From: Cyanobacteria bacterium FACHB-63
GTDB taxonomy: Bacteria; Cyanobacteriota; Cyanobacteriia; Leptolyngbyales; Leptolyngbyaceae
Direction of reading: 5' to 3'
NCBI GenBank assembly: GCA_014695255.1
Contig: JACJNX010000011.1
Location: 62,001-126,000, forward strand
Length of the DNA: 64,000 bases
Numbering within the stretch: the stretch's first letter is position 1; each line of letters begins with the position of its first letter. Both the position numbers and the translations under genes were made by a program. Below the pieces are notes generated by a model. The model did not search any database, was not told where the DNA came from, and saw nothing but the letters and a program-made list of their open reading frames with translations. Shown here piece after piece: positions 8,894-18,100 of the stretch.

Positions 8894-10573
8894 ATGGCAA
8901 CGCTTTATGGTAATCTTCAAGGCTTAAAATCCACACATACCAAGCAGATTGAGCAGCTATACGAAGAACGGTTAGCGAACGATCGCTTCATCACTCCAGA
9001 ATTTGCTGATCAATTAGCCGCCCTTAGCCAACTTATTCATCAACCGCTCTGCTGTTATGTCAATCGTCGCGGACAGGTTGTTCGCGTTGGAGTCGGCACT
9101 CCAATGCAAACTCGGCTCCCTGACTCTGAGTTACCTCGTCGAAGCGGCGATCGTTTCAGTGGAATTCGCTGCTTGGTGGCTCAGTTCCATCCACCCGATG
9201 CCAGCGCCTTTATCGCCATGCTGCGCCAGCGCCTCGATGCAATGGTCGTTCTCACCTTAGCCGACACGAAATCCAATAAAGCCTTAATCCAGCACTCTTA
9301 CTTAGCGCACCTTGCACCCGACTTTGACCAACCCTGGCAAGTTGAAACGTTTCCGCTCCAATCCCTGTTTGAACAAGATGCCGACGAGTTGATTCACGAC
9401 TGGGAAAGCGACATCCAAGATGCCGGATTTGACTTATTACAAACGGTTCAGTCCGATCACGATCGCGCTCTACTCGTCGGACTCCAAACCGAGAAAATGT
9501 CCGATCGCCGCTTCCAAGATAGCCTGGATGAACTGTCCCGCTTAGTTGAAAGTGCCAAAGGTGAAATCGTTGGAGTCGTCCAGCAAAAACGATCGCACCC
9601 TCATCCCCAAACCGTCATCGGTCACGGCAAAGTCGAAGAAGTGACGCTAGAAGCGCAGCGATTAAGCGCAAATCTAATCGTTCTCAATCAAGATATCTCC
9701 GCCACTCAAGCGCGGAACCTAGAAGAACAAATCGGAGTGCGAGTCGTCGATCGTACCCAAGTGATTCTAGATATCTTTGCCCAAAGAGCGCGATCGCAAG
9801 CCGGAAAGCTTCAAGTTGAACTTGCACAACTCGAATACACCTTGCCCCGATTACGTGGACGTGGTCAAGAAATGTCGCGTTTAGGTGCAGGAATTGGAAC
9901 CCGCGGCCCCGGTGAAACCAAGCTTGAAACCGAACGCCGCGTCATCCAACGTCGCATCGGTCAATTGCAGCAAGAAGTCAATCAGCTTCAGGCACATCGC
10001 GCCCGCCTCCGTCAGCAGCGCGATCGCCAACAACTCCCCACGATCGCCCTTGTCGGCTACACCAATGCAGGCAAATCAACGCTTCTAAACGCTCTCACTC
10101 AAGCCGATGTCTACGTTGCCGATCAATTGTTTGCCACCCTTGATCCAACCACTCGCCGCTTAACGATCACTGATCCAAACACGCACGATCGACGCGATGT
10201 ATTACTAACGGACACAGTTGGATTCATCCACGATCTGCCACCTGCGCTAATGGATGCCTTTCGCGCCACCCTCGAAGAAGTCACCGAAGCCGATGCGCTC
10301 CTTCATGTTCTCGATCTCTCTCATCCAGCCTGGGAGCAGCATCTAGAATCCGTGAACACGGTATTATCTGAACTCCCCGCAATTCCCCCGAATGCAATCC
10401 TGGTGTTTAACAAAATCGATCGCGTCGATCGCAGCACTTTAGATCAGGTGCAGCAATCCTACCCCGATGCAGTCTTTATCTCAGCCACCGATCGGCTCGG
10501 TTTAGATCGCCTTGCTGATCGCTTAATGCAACTGCTTGAAACCCTCACAGTTTCCACCCCAATCCATACCTAA
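8894..10573 (+). CDS. hflX: Ribosome-associated GTPase HflX
   Basis: The ATG at 8894 is preferred to the in-frame TTG at 8879, giving 559 residues. The HflX N-terminal domain contains the conserved GRGQEMSRLG and TRGPGETKLETER stretches, followed by a coiled-coil linker. The G domain then shows GYTNAGKS (G1, about residue 388), DTVGF (G3) and NKID (G4). HflX binds the large ribosomal subunit and can split stalled or stressed ribosomes. The extended N-terminal part, about 150 residues before the core, is longer than in the E. coli protein. The gene is followed by a hairpin and a convergent gene. Confidence 0.93.
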   Translation: MATLYGNLQGLKSTHTKQIEQLYEERLANDRFITPEFADQLAALSQLIHQPLCCYVNRRGQVVRVGVGTPMQTRLPDSELPRRSGDRFSGIRCLVAQFHPPDASAFIAMLRQRLDAMVVLTLADTKSNKALIQHSYLAHLAPDFDQPWQVETFPLQSLFEQDADELIHDWESDIQDAGFDLLQTVQSDHDRALLVGLQTEKMSDRRFQDSLDELSRLVESAKGEIVGVVQQKRSHPHPQTVIGHGKVEEVTLEAQRLSANLIVLNQDISATQARNLEEQIGVRVVDRTQVILDIFAQRARSQAGKLQVELAQLEYTLPRLRGRGQEMSRLGAGIGTRGPGETKLETERRVIQRRIGQLQQEVNQLQAHRARLRQQRDRQQLPTIALVGYTNAGKSTLLNALTQADVYVADQLFATLDPTTRRLTITDPNTHDRRDVLLTDTVGFIHDLPPALMDAFRATLEEVTEADALLHVLDLSHPAWEQHLESVNTVLSELPAIPPNAILVFNKIDRVDRSTLDQVQQSYPDAVFISATDRLGLDRLADRLMQLLETLTVSTPIHT

Positions 10574-10604
10574 GCGGATGAAGGAAATCTCTCAGTCTCA
10601 AAGT

Positions 10605-10632
10605 CCCCCACTCGTGCCTCCACTTGTGGGGG
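10605..10632. terminator. Hairpin between convergent hflX and GH2 genes (repeat-family copy)
   Basis: CCCCCAC at 10605-10611 pairs with GTGGGGG at 10626-10632, followed by ATTTATTA. It sits where two transcription units converge and could end both. It belongs to the AGTCCCCCA...TGGGGGATTTAGGGGGC family also seen at 15602, 15676, 15781 and 30758. Confidence 0.5.
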
Positions 10633-10690
10633 ATTTATTAGGGAGCATTCAACGACTCAGCCGCAGCAGAAAACCATCAATCCAGCCATT

Positions 10691-12583
10691 CTAACTCTGC
10701 CAAGATCCACTGCACTGAGGCGTAATCGCACATTCCGCAATTTCAGGGATCGTCTCATGCCCCAAAGTCGCCGCCGAGATCGCATTGATATCAAACTTCG
10801 GAGTGCGATCGGCATATAGCAACCCGTTCGCCTCTTGGAAAGTATCCGTCAACTGCGTATAACAGAAGCCACTAAAGATCTCAACGCGGTTCACCACATT
10901 CAGAAGCTTGTGATAGCGCTGCTGAAGATCACACAGATCCGAGGAACGATCGTAGCCCCAAGCTTTATCTGCCTGCTCATCGGTCGGTCGAGTGTAGGCC
11001 ACTCCTCCAAATTCCGTCAGCATAATCGGCTGTCCTTGGTGCGGATAGCCATCCAGCGTCAGAATGCGTCCACCTGGTCGCTGTGTATCAAACAGATCCG
11101 ACAACTTCACTTCAGAGCCGTAGCGCTTACCCAATCGATCGGGCTGACTATCGTAATCATGAATCGCCAGAATGTCTGTTGTCGCACTTTCCCAACCATC
11201 GTTCCCGATCACCGGACGGGTCGGATCAAGCGTTTTCGTCAGATAGTACAAGGCTTGAACATAGTGTCGTTGCGCTGCGGTTTCCGTCAGATTCGGCACA
11301 CCCCAAGATTCGTTAAACGGAACCCAAGCGATGATACAAGGATGGCTACTATCGCGATCGATCACCTCTGTCCATTCTTTGGTAATGCGTTCAACCGCCT
11401 TACGAGTGAACCGATAAGCACTCGGCATTTCTTCCCACACCAACAATCCCATCACATCCGCCCAATATAAAAAGCGCGGATCTTCAATCTTCTGGTGCTT
11501 GCGAACGCCATTAAAGCCCATCCGCTTCGTCAGTTCGATATCTAGACGCAACGCTTCATCAGAAGGCGGAGTCATAAAGCTTTCCGTCCAGTAGCCCTGA
11601 TCCAAAACCAGCCGCAGATAGTAAGGATGACCATTCAGCATAAACCGATCGCGCTGAATGCTCGCCGTTCTCATTGCCGTGTAGGACTTCACCTCATCGA
11701 TCAAGGTTCCTTGATGCCAAAGCTGAATCTGAGCATCGATCAATGTTGGTTTCTCAGGACTCCACAACAAAGCGTTGCGATAGTCATCAATGCCAGGATC
11801 AGACAAAGCAATCCGGCGGTTGATATCCTCGTTGACGACTTCGTAAGTGTCATTCACCAACAAGCGATCGCCCACACTGAGACGCACTTTAACGTATAAG
11901 TCATCGCAGTTTGCGCCCACCATTGAGGCTTCAAATCCAATTTCCCAGCGCTCAAAATGCGGTGTCCAGCGAATTTTCTCGATATAGGTTTGTGGGACAC
12001 ACTCAACCCAAACGGTTTGCCAGATTCCAGTTGTACGAGGATACCAAATGCTGTGCGGCTCTAGCTGCCAATCCTGTTTTCCTCTAGGCTTCGCCAAATC
12101 AAACGGATCGTCTTGTGCCAACACCGTCACGCGCTGCATCGTTCCCAGTTGAAGGAATTCCGTGATCTCAAAGCTGAATGGGGTAGATCCGCCTTCATGA
12201 CCCCCAACATAGCGACCGTTGACCCAAACCGAAGCTTGATAGTCTACTGCGCCAAAGTGCAGCAGCACCCGGTGGTGATCACTCGGAACTTCAAATTCTC
12301 TCTCATACCAGCAATAAGCGTGAAAGCCAGTATCACCAATGCCACTTTTCTCCGTTTCAGGAGCAAAAGGAACCTCGATCGTGTGTGTCCATTCAGGCAC
12401 ATCATCGGGCTGTTTCCAATCTCCCTGATCATTAAAGGAGAATTTCCACGACCCATTGAGGTTGATCCATTGCGATCGCTGAAGCTGCGGGCGCGGATAA
12501 CCTGTTTCGAGTTGACGACAAAGTGCGATCGGGCTAGAGGCAGACTGAGCAATACTGTCGAGGCTTTTACCGAGTAGTTTCAT
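10691..12583 (-). CDS. Glycoside hydrolase family 2 (beta-galactosidase/beta-glucuronidase type), cytoplasmic
   Basis: The 630-residue protein has the GH2 order: a jelly-roll sugar-binding domain (about 35-195, GAVDYQASVWVNG at 111-123), an immunoglobulin-like domain (200-305) and a TIM barrel (305-610). The acid/base Glu425 lies in FNESWG and the nucleophile Glu524 in LTEFGG, so the enzyme should be active. There is no signal peptide. Substrate choice between beta-galactoside, mannoside and glucuronide cannot be read. The nearby galT, galK and glf make a galactoside attractive. It is transcribed away from the GT/glf genes, with a 476-bp gap. GAAGGAG lies about 10 bases before the ATG. Confidence 0.8.
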   Translation of the reverse strand: MKLLGKSLDSIAQSASSPIALCRQLETGYPRPQLQRSQWINLNGSWKFSFNDQGDWKQPDDVPEWTHTIEVPFAPETEKSGIGDTGFHAYCWYEREFEVPSDHHRVLLHFGAVDYQASVWVNGRYVGGHEGGSTPFSFEITEFLQLGTMQRVTVLAQDDPFDLAKPRGKQDWQLEPHSIWYPRTTGIWQTVWVECVPQTYIEKIRWTPHFERWEIGFEASMVGANCDDLYVKVRLSVGDRLLVNDTYEVVNEDINRRIALSDPGIDDYRNALLWSPEKPTLIDAQIQLWHQGTLIDEVKSYTAMRTASIQRDRFMLNGHPYYLRLVLDQGYWTESFMTPPSDEALRLDIELTKRMGFNGVRKHQKIEDPRFLYWADVMGLLVWEEMPSAYRFTRKAVERITKEWTEVIDRDSSHPCIIAWVPFNESWGVPNLTETAAQRHYVQALYYLTKTLDPTRPVIGNDGWESATTDILAIHDYDSQPDRLGKRYGSEVKLSDLFDTQRPGGRILTLDGYPHQGQPIMLTEFGGVAYTRPTDEQADKAWGYDRSSDLCDLQQRYHKLLNVVNRVEIFSGFCYTQLTDTFQEANGLLYADRTPKFDINAISAATLGHETIPEIAECAITPQCSGSWQS

Positions 12584-13059
12584 GGAAGTTAACTCCTTCA
12601 GTAGGAGAAAATGCGCCTTGCTTCTATGCGCGTGAACAGCAGATTAAAACCTAACATCAAAATTATTACTCCTGATGAAACTTTACTTTTCTAATGAAGA
12701 TTGTTTTGTTACACAGAGTTAAAAAGATTAAACCCTAGTTTTAACTTGGGTTCTCTATATTTCTAGCAAAAGTAATGCAGCAAATCGCTCTAGTACATAT
12801 CAAAGCAAGCGTGGATATACGTATATTTTAGCTCAAATCAATTCTGACTTGAGATAGAAGCACTTTTACGAAATGGCATCACTGTTTTACTTATCTCAAG
12901 AAAGTTATTAACAAATAGACATAATTCGGTCTCTATCCAGCGCACCTTTTTTGTTTGAACGAGCATTTCCAACTCTTCAGATAGAAGGAATTATGAGCAA
13001 CTATGACTATTTTTGAATGTGTGATTGCAACTTAGGCAACATCCAGAATTCAAAAATCT
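12584..13059. other. Divergent AT-rich promoter region
   Basis: These 476 bp between the GH2 gene and the GT/glf operon are markedly AT-rich and must carry both promoters. I see no tRNA, operator palindrome or small gene. Confidence 0.4.
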
Positions 13060-14295
13060 ATGTCCTTATTCAACAGAGGATTGAACGGCTATAGCCGTTC
13101 GATTGGGAATAATCGAAAGCCCTTTATAAAAGCATCCACCTCAGAAAGCCAAACTCCACCCGATTTTGGCTCAATGGATAGCGCTTTGCCCGATCTAGTC
13201 TGTTTGTCCCATTTGCGTTGGGACTTCGTGTATCAGCGTCCGCAGCACCTTCTCACCCGCTGTGCTAAACATCGCAGAACCTTCTTTATCGAAGAACCCA
13301 AGTTTGAATCTGATGCGGCTTGGCGCTTAGAAGTAACTCAGCGCGATTGCGGCGTTTGGATCGTCGTGCCCTATCTTCCCAGCGGGATGAGCCAGGAAAT
13401 GACCGCTACCATGATGCAAACGCTGATTGATGAGCTATTTACTGACTACAGCATTGCAAAACCGATTCTGTGGTACTACACTCCGATCGCACTATCATTC
13501 ACAAACCATATTGATTCCCTTTGTATCGTCTACGATTGCATGGACGAACTTTCTGCCTTCAAAGGAGCCTCGAAAGCTCTAAAAGATTGGGAAACAGAAC
13601 TATTCAAACGTGCAGATGTGGTGTTCACCGGGGGACAAAGCCTCTATGAAGCAAAACAACATCAGCATCCGAATGTTCATGCTTTTTCCAGCAGCATCGA
13701 TGTCGCCCACTTCGCTCAAGCAAAAAGCATTGCAGTTGATCCCCAAGATCAAGCTTGCATTGCTCATCCACGTTTGGGATTTTATGGTGTAATTGATGAA
13801 AGGATGAACTTAGAGTTAGTCGATCGGATTGCTCAAGCGAGACCCGACTGGCAGCTAGTGTTGATTGGTCCGGTTGTGAAGATTGATCCCGGTTCTCTTC
13901 CCCGTCGCCCTAATATTCACTACTTAGGCAGCAAGTCTTATCAAGAATTACCTCACTACCTGGCATATTGGGATGTTGCATTGTTGCCGTTTGCATTAAA
14001 TGAATCCACACGGTTTATCAGTCCCACCAAAACCCCAGAATACCTTGCAGCAGGGAAACCTGTAGTTTCAACTTCGATTCGCGATGTGGTGCGTCCGTAT
14101 GGAGAACTAGGACTCGTACACATTGCCGATCGTGCTGAGGAATTTATCGAGCAAGTCGAACTTGCCATGCAGCAGGGACAGTCTGAGCGTGTCGAGGACT
14201 TTCTCGCACAAATGTCCTGGGATCAAACCTGGGAGGCGATGATGCAGCAGATTGACGCAGTTATTTTGAATTCTCGGAGAACTTCTAATGTTTGA
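13060..14295 (+). CDS. GT-B glycosyltransferase coupled to UDP-galactopyranose mutase
   Basis: It has 411 residues. The N-terminal domain contains SHLRWDFVYQRPQHLL (about 50-65), IEEPKFE and IVYDCMDEL. The C-terminal nucleotide-sugar domain has SPTKTPEYLAAGKPVVS near 325-341, where the PEYLAAG Glu binds the donor in GT-B enzymes. No membrane segment is present. The stop overlaps the start of glf by 8 bases, so the two are co-translated. That suggests it uses, or acts next to, UDP-galactofuranose, though donor and acceptor are not proven. It probably builds a cell-surface polysaccharide. Confidence 0.75.
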   Translation: MSLFNRGLNGYSRSIGNNRKPFIKASTSESQTPPDFGSMDSALPDLVCLSHLRWDFVYQRPQHLLTRCAKHRRTFFIEEPKFESDAAWRLEVTQRDCGVWIVVPYLPSGMSQEMTATMMQTLIDELFTDYSIAKPILWYYTPIALSFTNHIDSLCIVYDCMDELSAFKGASKALKDWETELFKRADVVFTGGQSLYEAKQHQHPNVHAFSSSIDVAHFAQAKSIAVDPQDQACIAHPRLGFYGVIDERMNLELVDRIAQARPDWQLVLIGPVVKIDPGSLPRRPNIHYLGSKSYQELPHYLAYWDVALLPFALNESTRFISPTKTPEYLAAGKPVVSTSIRDVVRPYGELGLVHIADRAEEFIEQVELAMQQGQSERVEDFLAQMSWDQTWEAMMQQIDAVILNSRRTSNV

Positions 14296-15490
14296 TTATT
14301 TAATTGTGGGTGCGGGTTTTGCAGGCAGCGTCATTGCCGAACGATTAGCAAGCCAGTCTGGGAAAAAAGTGCTGATTTGCGATCGCAGAACCCACATTGG
14401 CGGTAATGCTTATGATCATTACAACGATGCGGGGGTTTTAGTCCACCGTTATGGTCCGCATATCTTCCACACCAATTCTCGTGATGTCTTTGACTATCTT
14501 TCAAACTTCACTCAATGGCGACCCTATGAACATCGGGTGCTTGCAAGTGTTGATGGTTCACTGCTTCCGATCCCGATCAATCTCGATACGATCAATAAAC
14601 TTTATGGCTTAAATCTAACCTCGTTCCAAGTCGAAGAGTTCTTCGCCTCAGTTGCAGAGAAAAAAGACTATATTCGCACCTCTGAAGATGTGGTTGTGAG
14701 CCGAGTCGGACGTGAACTCTACGAAAAGTTCTTCCGCAACTATACGCGCAAACAATGGGGCATTGATCCCTCTGAGCTAGATAAGTCAGTCACCGCTAGA
14801 GTTCCAACCCGAACCAATCGCGACGATCGCTATTTCACCGATACCTATCAAGCGATGCCGCTCCACGGCTTTACTCGGATGTTTGAGAATATGCTGGCGC
14901 ATCCGAACATTAAAGTGATGCTGAATGTGGACTATCGCGAAATTCAGAAAGTGATTCCGCATCGCGAGATTGTTTACACGGGACCTGTCGATGAATTCTT
15001 CGATTTCCGCTTTGGTAAATTGCCTTATCGATCGCTCGAATTCAAACATGAAACCCACGATAAGCCTGTATTCCAATCCGCTCCAGTGGTGAACTATCCA
15101 AACGAACAAGCCTACACTCGCATTACAGAGTTCAAATATCTAACTGGACAAGAGCATCCTAAAACGAGCGTTGTCTACGAATTCCCCCAAGCAGAAGGCG
15201 ATCCTTACTATCCGATTCCGCGTCCTGAAAACGCTGAACTCTACAAGAAGTACAAAGAGCTTGCAGATGCAACTCCAGGAGTACACTTTGTCGGACGCTT
15301 AGCAACTTACAGATACTACAACATGGATCAAGTCGTTGCTCAAGCGCTTGCTACCTACGCGAAGATCTCAGAGCGTCCCACTTGGCACCCCGAAGATGTG
15401 CAGGTAGCGAAGAAAGCAATGGCAGCCGATCAAGAAGCTCCGATGGTTTCAAGCAATGGTAATGGAGCAAAATCTCTGTCTTCAAACTAA
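14288..15490 (+). CDS. glf: UDP-galactopyranose mutase
   Basis: The enzyme interconverts UDP-galactopyranose and UDP-galactofuranose, using reduced FAD as a nucleophile. The 400 residues begin with the FAD-binding GAGFAGSVIAERLA and CDRRTHIGGNAYDH. They continue with HRYGPHIFHTN, the substrate helix around FFRNYTRKQWG, and the C-terminal GRLATYRYYNMDQVV, in which the Arg and Tyr contact the UDP-sugar and FAD. Length and motifs match the prokaryotic enzyme throughout. The start overlaps the preceding glycosyltransferase gene. It supplies the donor for the GlfT2-like enzyme at 4586. Confidence 0.95.
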   Translation: MFDYLIVGAGFAGSVIAERLASQSGKKVLICDRRTHIGGNAYDHYNDAGVLVHRYGPHIFHTNSRDVFDYLSNFTQWRPYEHRVLASVDGSLLPIPINLDTINKLYGLNLTSFQVEEFFASVAEKKDYIRTSEDVVVSRVGRELYEKFFRNYTRKQWGIDPSELDKSVTARVPTRTNRDDRYFTDTYQAMPLHGFTRMFENMLAHPNIKVMLNVDYREIQKVIPHREIVYTGPVDEFFDFRFGKLPYRSLEFKHETHDKPVFQSAPVVNYPNEQAYTRITEFKYLTGQEHPKTSVVYEFPQAEGDPYYPIPRPENAELYKKYKELADATPGVHFVGRLATYRYYNMDQVVAQALATYAKISERPTWHPEDVQVAKKAMAADQEAPMVSSNGNGAKSLSSN

Positions 15491-15601
15491 GCTTTGAAAT
15501 TGTGTTCCGCTTCGTTGTCAGCGTTGTCCCCTAACTTCTCAATTCTAGAGAACTTTAACGCGAGTTTAACGGATTTCTTCGCTTCGTTTAGGCTCAGTTG
15601 T

Positions 15602-15705
15602 GCCCCCTAAATCCCCCATTCTGGGGGACTTTGAAGGTCGGAGAACTCTCCAAAATTAGGGAATTGCTCTTCTCCAAGTCCCCCAGAATGGGGGATTTAG
15701 GGGGC
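15602..15705. repeat. 30-bp perfect inverted repeat, MITE-like element
   Basis: Bases 15602-15631 (starting GCCCCCTAAATCCCCCATTC) are the exact reverse complement of 15676-15705, separated by 44 bp. Each arm is itself a small hairpin. A further shorter relative (CCTCCACTTGTGGAGG) lies at 15785-15800. The stretch 15491-15860 between glf and galT contains no gene, only these repeats. Confidence 0.85.
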
Positions 15706-15860
15706 TACCCGCAGATCCAAACGTAGCCGAAAACTTGTGTCGAACTTACGTAACTTTAAGCATTGAAATGCTTCGGTTTGAAGTCCTCCACTTGTGGAGG
15801 GTTTAGGGGACAAACCCAAGCCATCAGGATGGATAGAGATCCCCTCAAGGTGAAAAGCTT

Positions 15861-16961
15861 ATGTATTCCCAAATGCTGCTAAAACCGGACGGTCGCAAAC
15901 TGTTTTTATACAGTCGAAACGCGATCGTTCCCGATATCATTGCCCCCAGTCCTAGCCCTGATCCGATTCAGGCAACTCCTCATCTGCGGTGGCATCCATT
16001 ACGCGGTGAATGGGTCTGTTATGCAAGCCACCGGCAAGGGCGAACCTTCATGCCGCCTCCAGAGTACAATCCGCTAGCACCCACGCATGATCCAGAGTTT
16101 CCGACCGAACTTCCTCAAGGAAACTATGATGTTGCGGTGTTCGAGAACCGCTTTCCGTCAATGCTGCCAACTGCAACTGCTGCACCGCATGAAATTGTAG
16201 ATACTCTTCCTGCAAATGGTGCGTGTGAAGTCGTTGTGTTTGATCAAAATCCACAATCCTCTCTCGGATCGCTCAAATTGGATCACATTGAGTTATTGAT
16301 TCAAGTTTGGGGAGATCGTACTCGCGCGATCGGAGAAATTGATCACATTCAATATGTTCTCCCGTTTGAAAATAAAGGGGTCGAAGTGGGTGTCACCTTG
16401 CATCATCCACATGGGCAAATCTATGCTTATCCGTTTGTTCCTCCTGTCCCCGCAAACATGGGGAAACAGCAGCAAGCTTACTATCAGCAACATCAACGCG
16501 GATTGTTGCAGGACTTGATTCAGCAGGAAATAACCGACGATAAAAGAATCCTTTATCGCGATGACACTGCGATCGCTTTTGTCCCCGTTTGTGCTCGCTA
16601 TCCTTATGAAGTCTGGATTGCTCCGATCGATCCTGTAGCAACATTGATCGACCTCACTCCTGATCAGCGTCTAGGACTCGCCAAAGCACTCAAGACTGTA
16701 ACCATGAAGTTTGATGGATTGTGGCAGCGATCGTTCCCTTACCTTATGGCATGGTATCAAGCACCAATAGATGGTCAACCGCACCCAGAATGGCACTTAC
16801 ACGCACAATTCTATCCGCCCTATCGCACCGCCGATCGCCTCAAGTATCTGGCGGGAACTGAACTTGCCGCCGGAATGTTTGCGAATGATGCCCTTCCTGA
16901 AGAAAAAGCCAAAGAACTACAAGCTGTCACTGTGCAAATCGAAGACACAGTAACGGTCTAA
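15861..16961 (+). CDS. galT: Galactose-1-phosphate uridylyltransferase
   Basis: This Leloir-pathway enzyme exchanges UMP between UDP-glucose and galactose-1-phosphate. The 366 residues contain VFENRFPS (93-100) and the active-site HPHGQ with the uridylylated His184. A second histidine set [11 protein letters not shown] lies near 305-315. The zinc-site CPxCPG of the E. coli enzyme appears here as NPLAPT at 70-75, so the structural metal may be lost. It heads an operon with the M24-like gene 18 bases downstream and then galK. Confidence 0.92.
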   Translation: MYSQMLLKPDGRKLFLYSRNAIVPDIIAPSPSPDPIQATPHLRWHPLRGEWVCYASHRQGRTFMPPPEYNPLAPTHDPEFPTELPQGNYDVAVFENRFPSMLPTATAAPHEIVDTLPANGACEVVVFDQNPQSSLGSLKLDHIELLIQVWGDRTRAIGEIDHIQYVLPFENKGVEVGVTLHHPHGQIYAYPFVPPVPANMGKQQQAYYQQHQRGLLQDLIQQEITDDKRILYRDDTAIAFVPVCARYPYEVWIAPIDPVATLIDLTPDQRLGLAKALKTVTMKFDGLWQRSFPYLMAWYQAPIDGQPHPEWHLHAQFYPPYRTADRLKYLAGTELAAGMFANDALPEEKAKELQAVTVQIEDTVTV

Positions 16962-16979
16962 GCATCAGGAGAATCAGAA

Positions 16980-18095
16980 ATGCAATTCCAACTCAACACC
17001 GCATCCGCCGATCGCGCCACCGAAATCAGCCAAAAACTAACCTGGATGCGCGAAGCTCTGCAAGAAACTCAAGCCTCCGGTCTGCGGTTGAGTGGAATTG
17101 ACTGGTTTGCGTGGGCGACCGCAGGCGGATCAAATATGGTGCTACTTGCAGCAGACACAGGAGTTGCTGAAGTTCTAGTCACACTTGATGGTGCATGGAT
17201 TCTCACTGATGAGATCGAAGCTCAGCGACTTCAAGACGAAGAGGTTCCTCCTGAGTCAGACTATCAATGGTTGATCGCTCCCTGGGCAAAGAAAGTCGAG
17301 CGTGAATCTTTTGTGCAAAAAGTGACTCAAGGCGGCGAAGTCATCAGTGATCTCGAAGGCAATCTACCGCGATCGCTCATCAATCACAAACGCGTGTTAC
17401 TGCCGAGTGAGGTCGATCGCTACCGCCAAGTGGGAACACTCGCCAGCGAAGCCATGACCGAAGTTCTGATTCAAGCCTCACCGGATTGGAGTGAAGTTCA
17501 GCTTGCCGGAGCGGGAGCGGCTGCGCTTTGGACTCGTGGACTCCACCCCGCTCTCACCCTTGCTGCCGGAGAACTTCGCTTACCCAAGTATCGCCACACG
17601 CTTCCGAAACAAGAAAAAATTGGACGGATGGCAATGTTAGTTTTTTGTGCCCGTGGCTTCGGTCTCTATGCAAATCTCACTCGCTTTGTTTACTTTGATC
17701 GCTTGTCAGATCAAGAAGCAACCCGACATCGACAAGTGCGAGAAATCGAAGCGATCGCACTCGATCAGTGCCAAACCGGAACACCGCTCAATCAGATCTA
17801 CTACACGCTAAAAAGCGCATACGAGCAACAAGGCTATCCCACCGCAATCCATGAACATCACCAAGGCGGAACCACGGGCTATCTATCCCGCGAAGTCGTT
17901 GCGAACCCTGAAACGAGCGATCGACTCTCCGCAAACATAGCAATGGCGTGGAATCCCAGCTTAGTCGCAGCCAAAATCGAAGATACGTTCTTACTTCACG
18001 AAGACAATCGCCTCGAAAATCTCACACTTGATCCACGTTGGAAAAGCATCGAAGTCAACGGACGACAACGCCCTCTCCCTCTAGAAAAGTTCTAA
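16980..18095 (+). CDS. M24 (creatinase/aminopeptidase P-like) fold protein lacking metal ligands, in the gal operon
   Basis: The 371-residue protein has an N-terminal creatinase-like domain (about 20-140) and a pita-bread domain (145-340). The metal-binding Asp pair of M24 peptidases should lie in the strand MLVFCARGFGLYANLTR. Here the positions read Phe222 and Asn232. The first metal Glu is replaced by WNP (Asn325). His294 (HHQGG) and Glu334 (KIEDTFLL) remain. Three of five ligands are therefore absent, and ordinary metallopeptidase activity is unlikely. AGGAG precedes the ATG by about 9 bases. It sits 18 bases after galT and 5 before galK, so a role linked to galactose metabolism (binding, regulation or another reaction) is inferred. 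Other M24-like non-peptidases are known. Confidence 0.75.
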   Translation: MQFQLNTASADRATEISQKLTWMREALQETQASGLRLSGIDWFAWATAGGSNMVLLAADTGVAEVLVTLDGAWILTDEIEAQRLQDEEVPPESDYQWLIAPWAKKVERESFVQKVTQGGEVISDLEGNLPRSLINHKRVLLPSEVDRYRQVGTLASEAMTEVLIQASPDWSEVQLAGAGAAALWTRGLHPALTLAAGELRLPKYRHTLPKQEKIGRMAMLVFCARGFGLYANLTRFVYFDRLSDQEATRHRQVREIEAIALDQCQTGTPLNQIYYTLKSAYEQQGYPTAIHEHHQGGTTGYLSREVVANPETSDRLSANIAMAWNPSLVAAKIEDTFLLHEDNRLENLTLDPRWKSIEVNGRQRPLPLEKF

Positions 18096-18100
18096 CTGCT

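Noticed and set aside
10835-11470. 211-codon frame on the plus strand
   Set aside because: It is the shadow of the GH2 gene, whose catalytic motifs are all on the minus strand.
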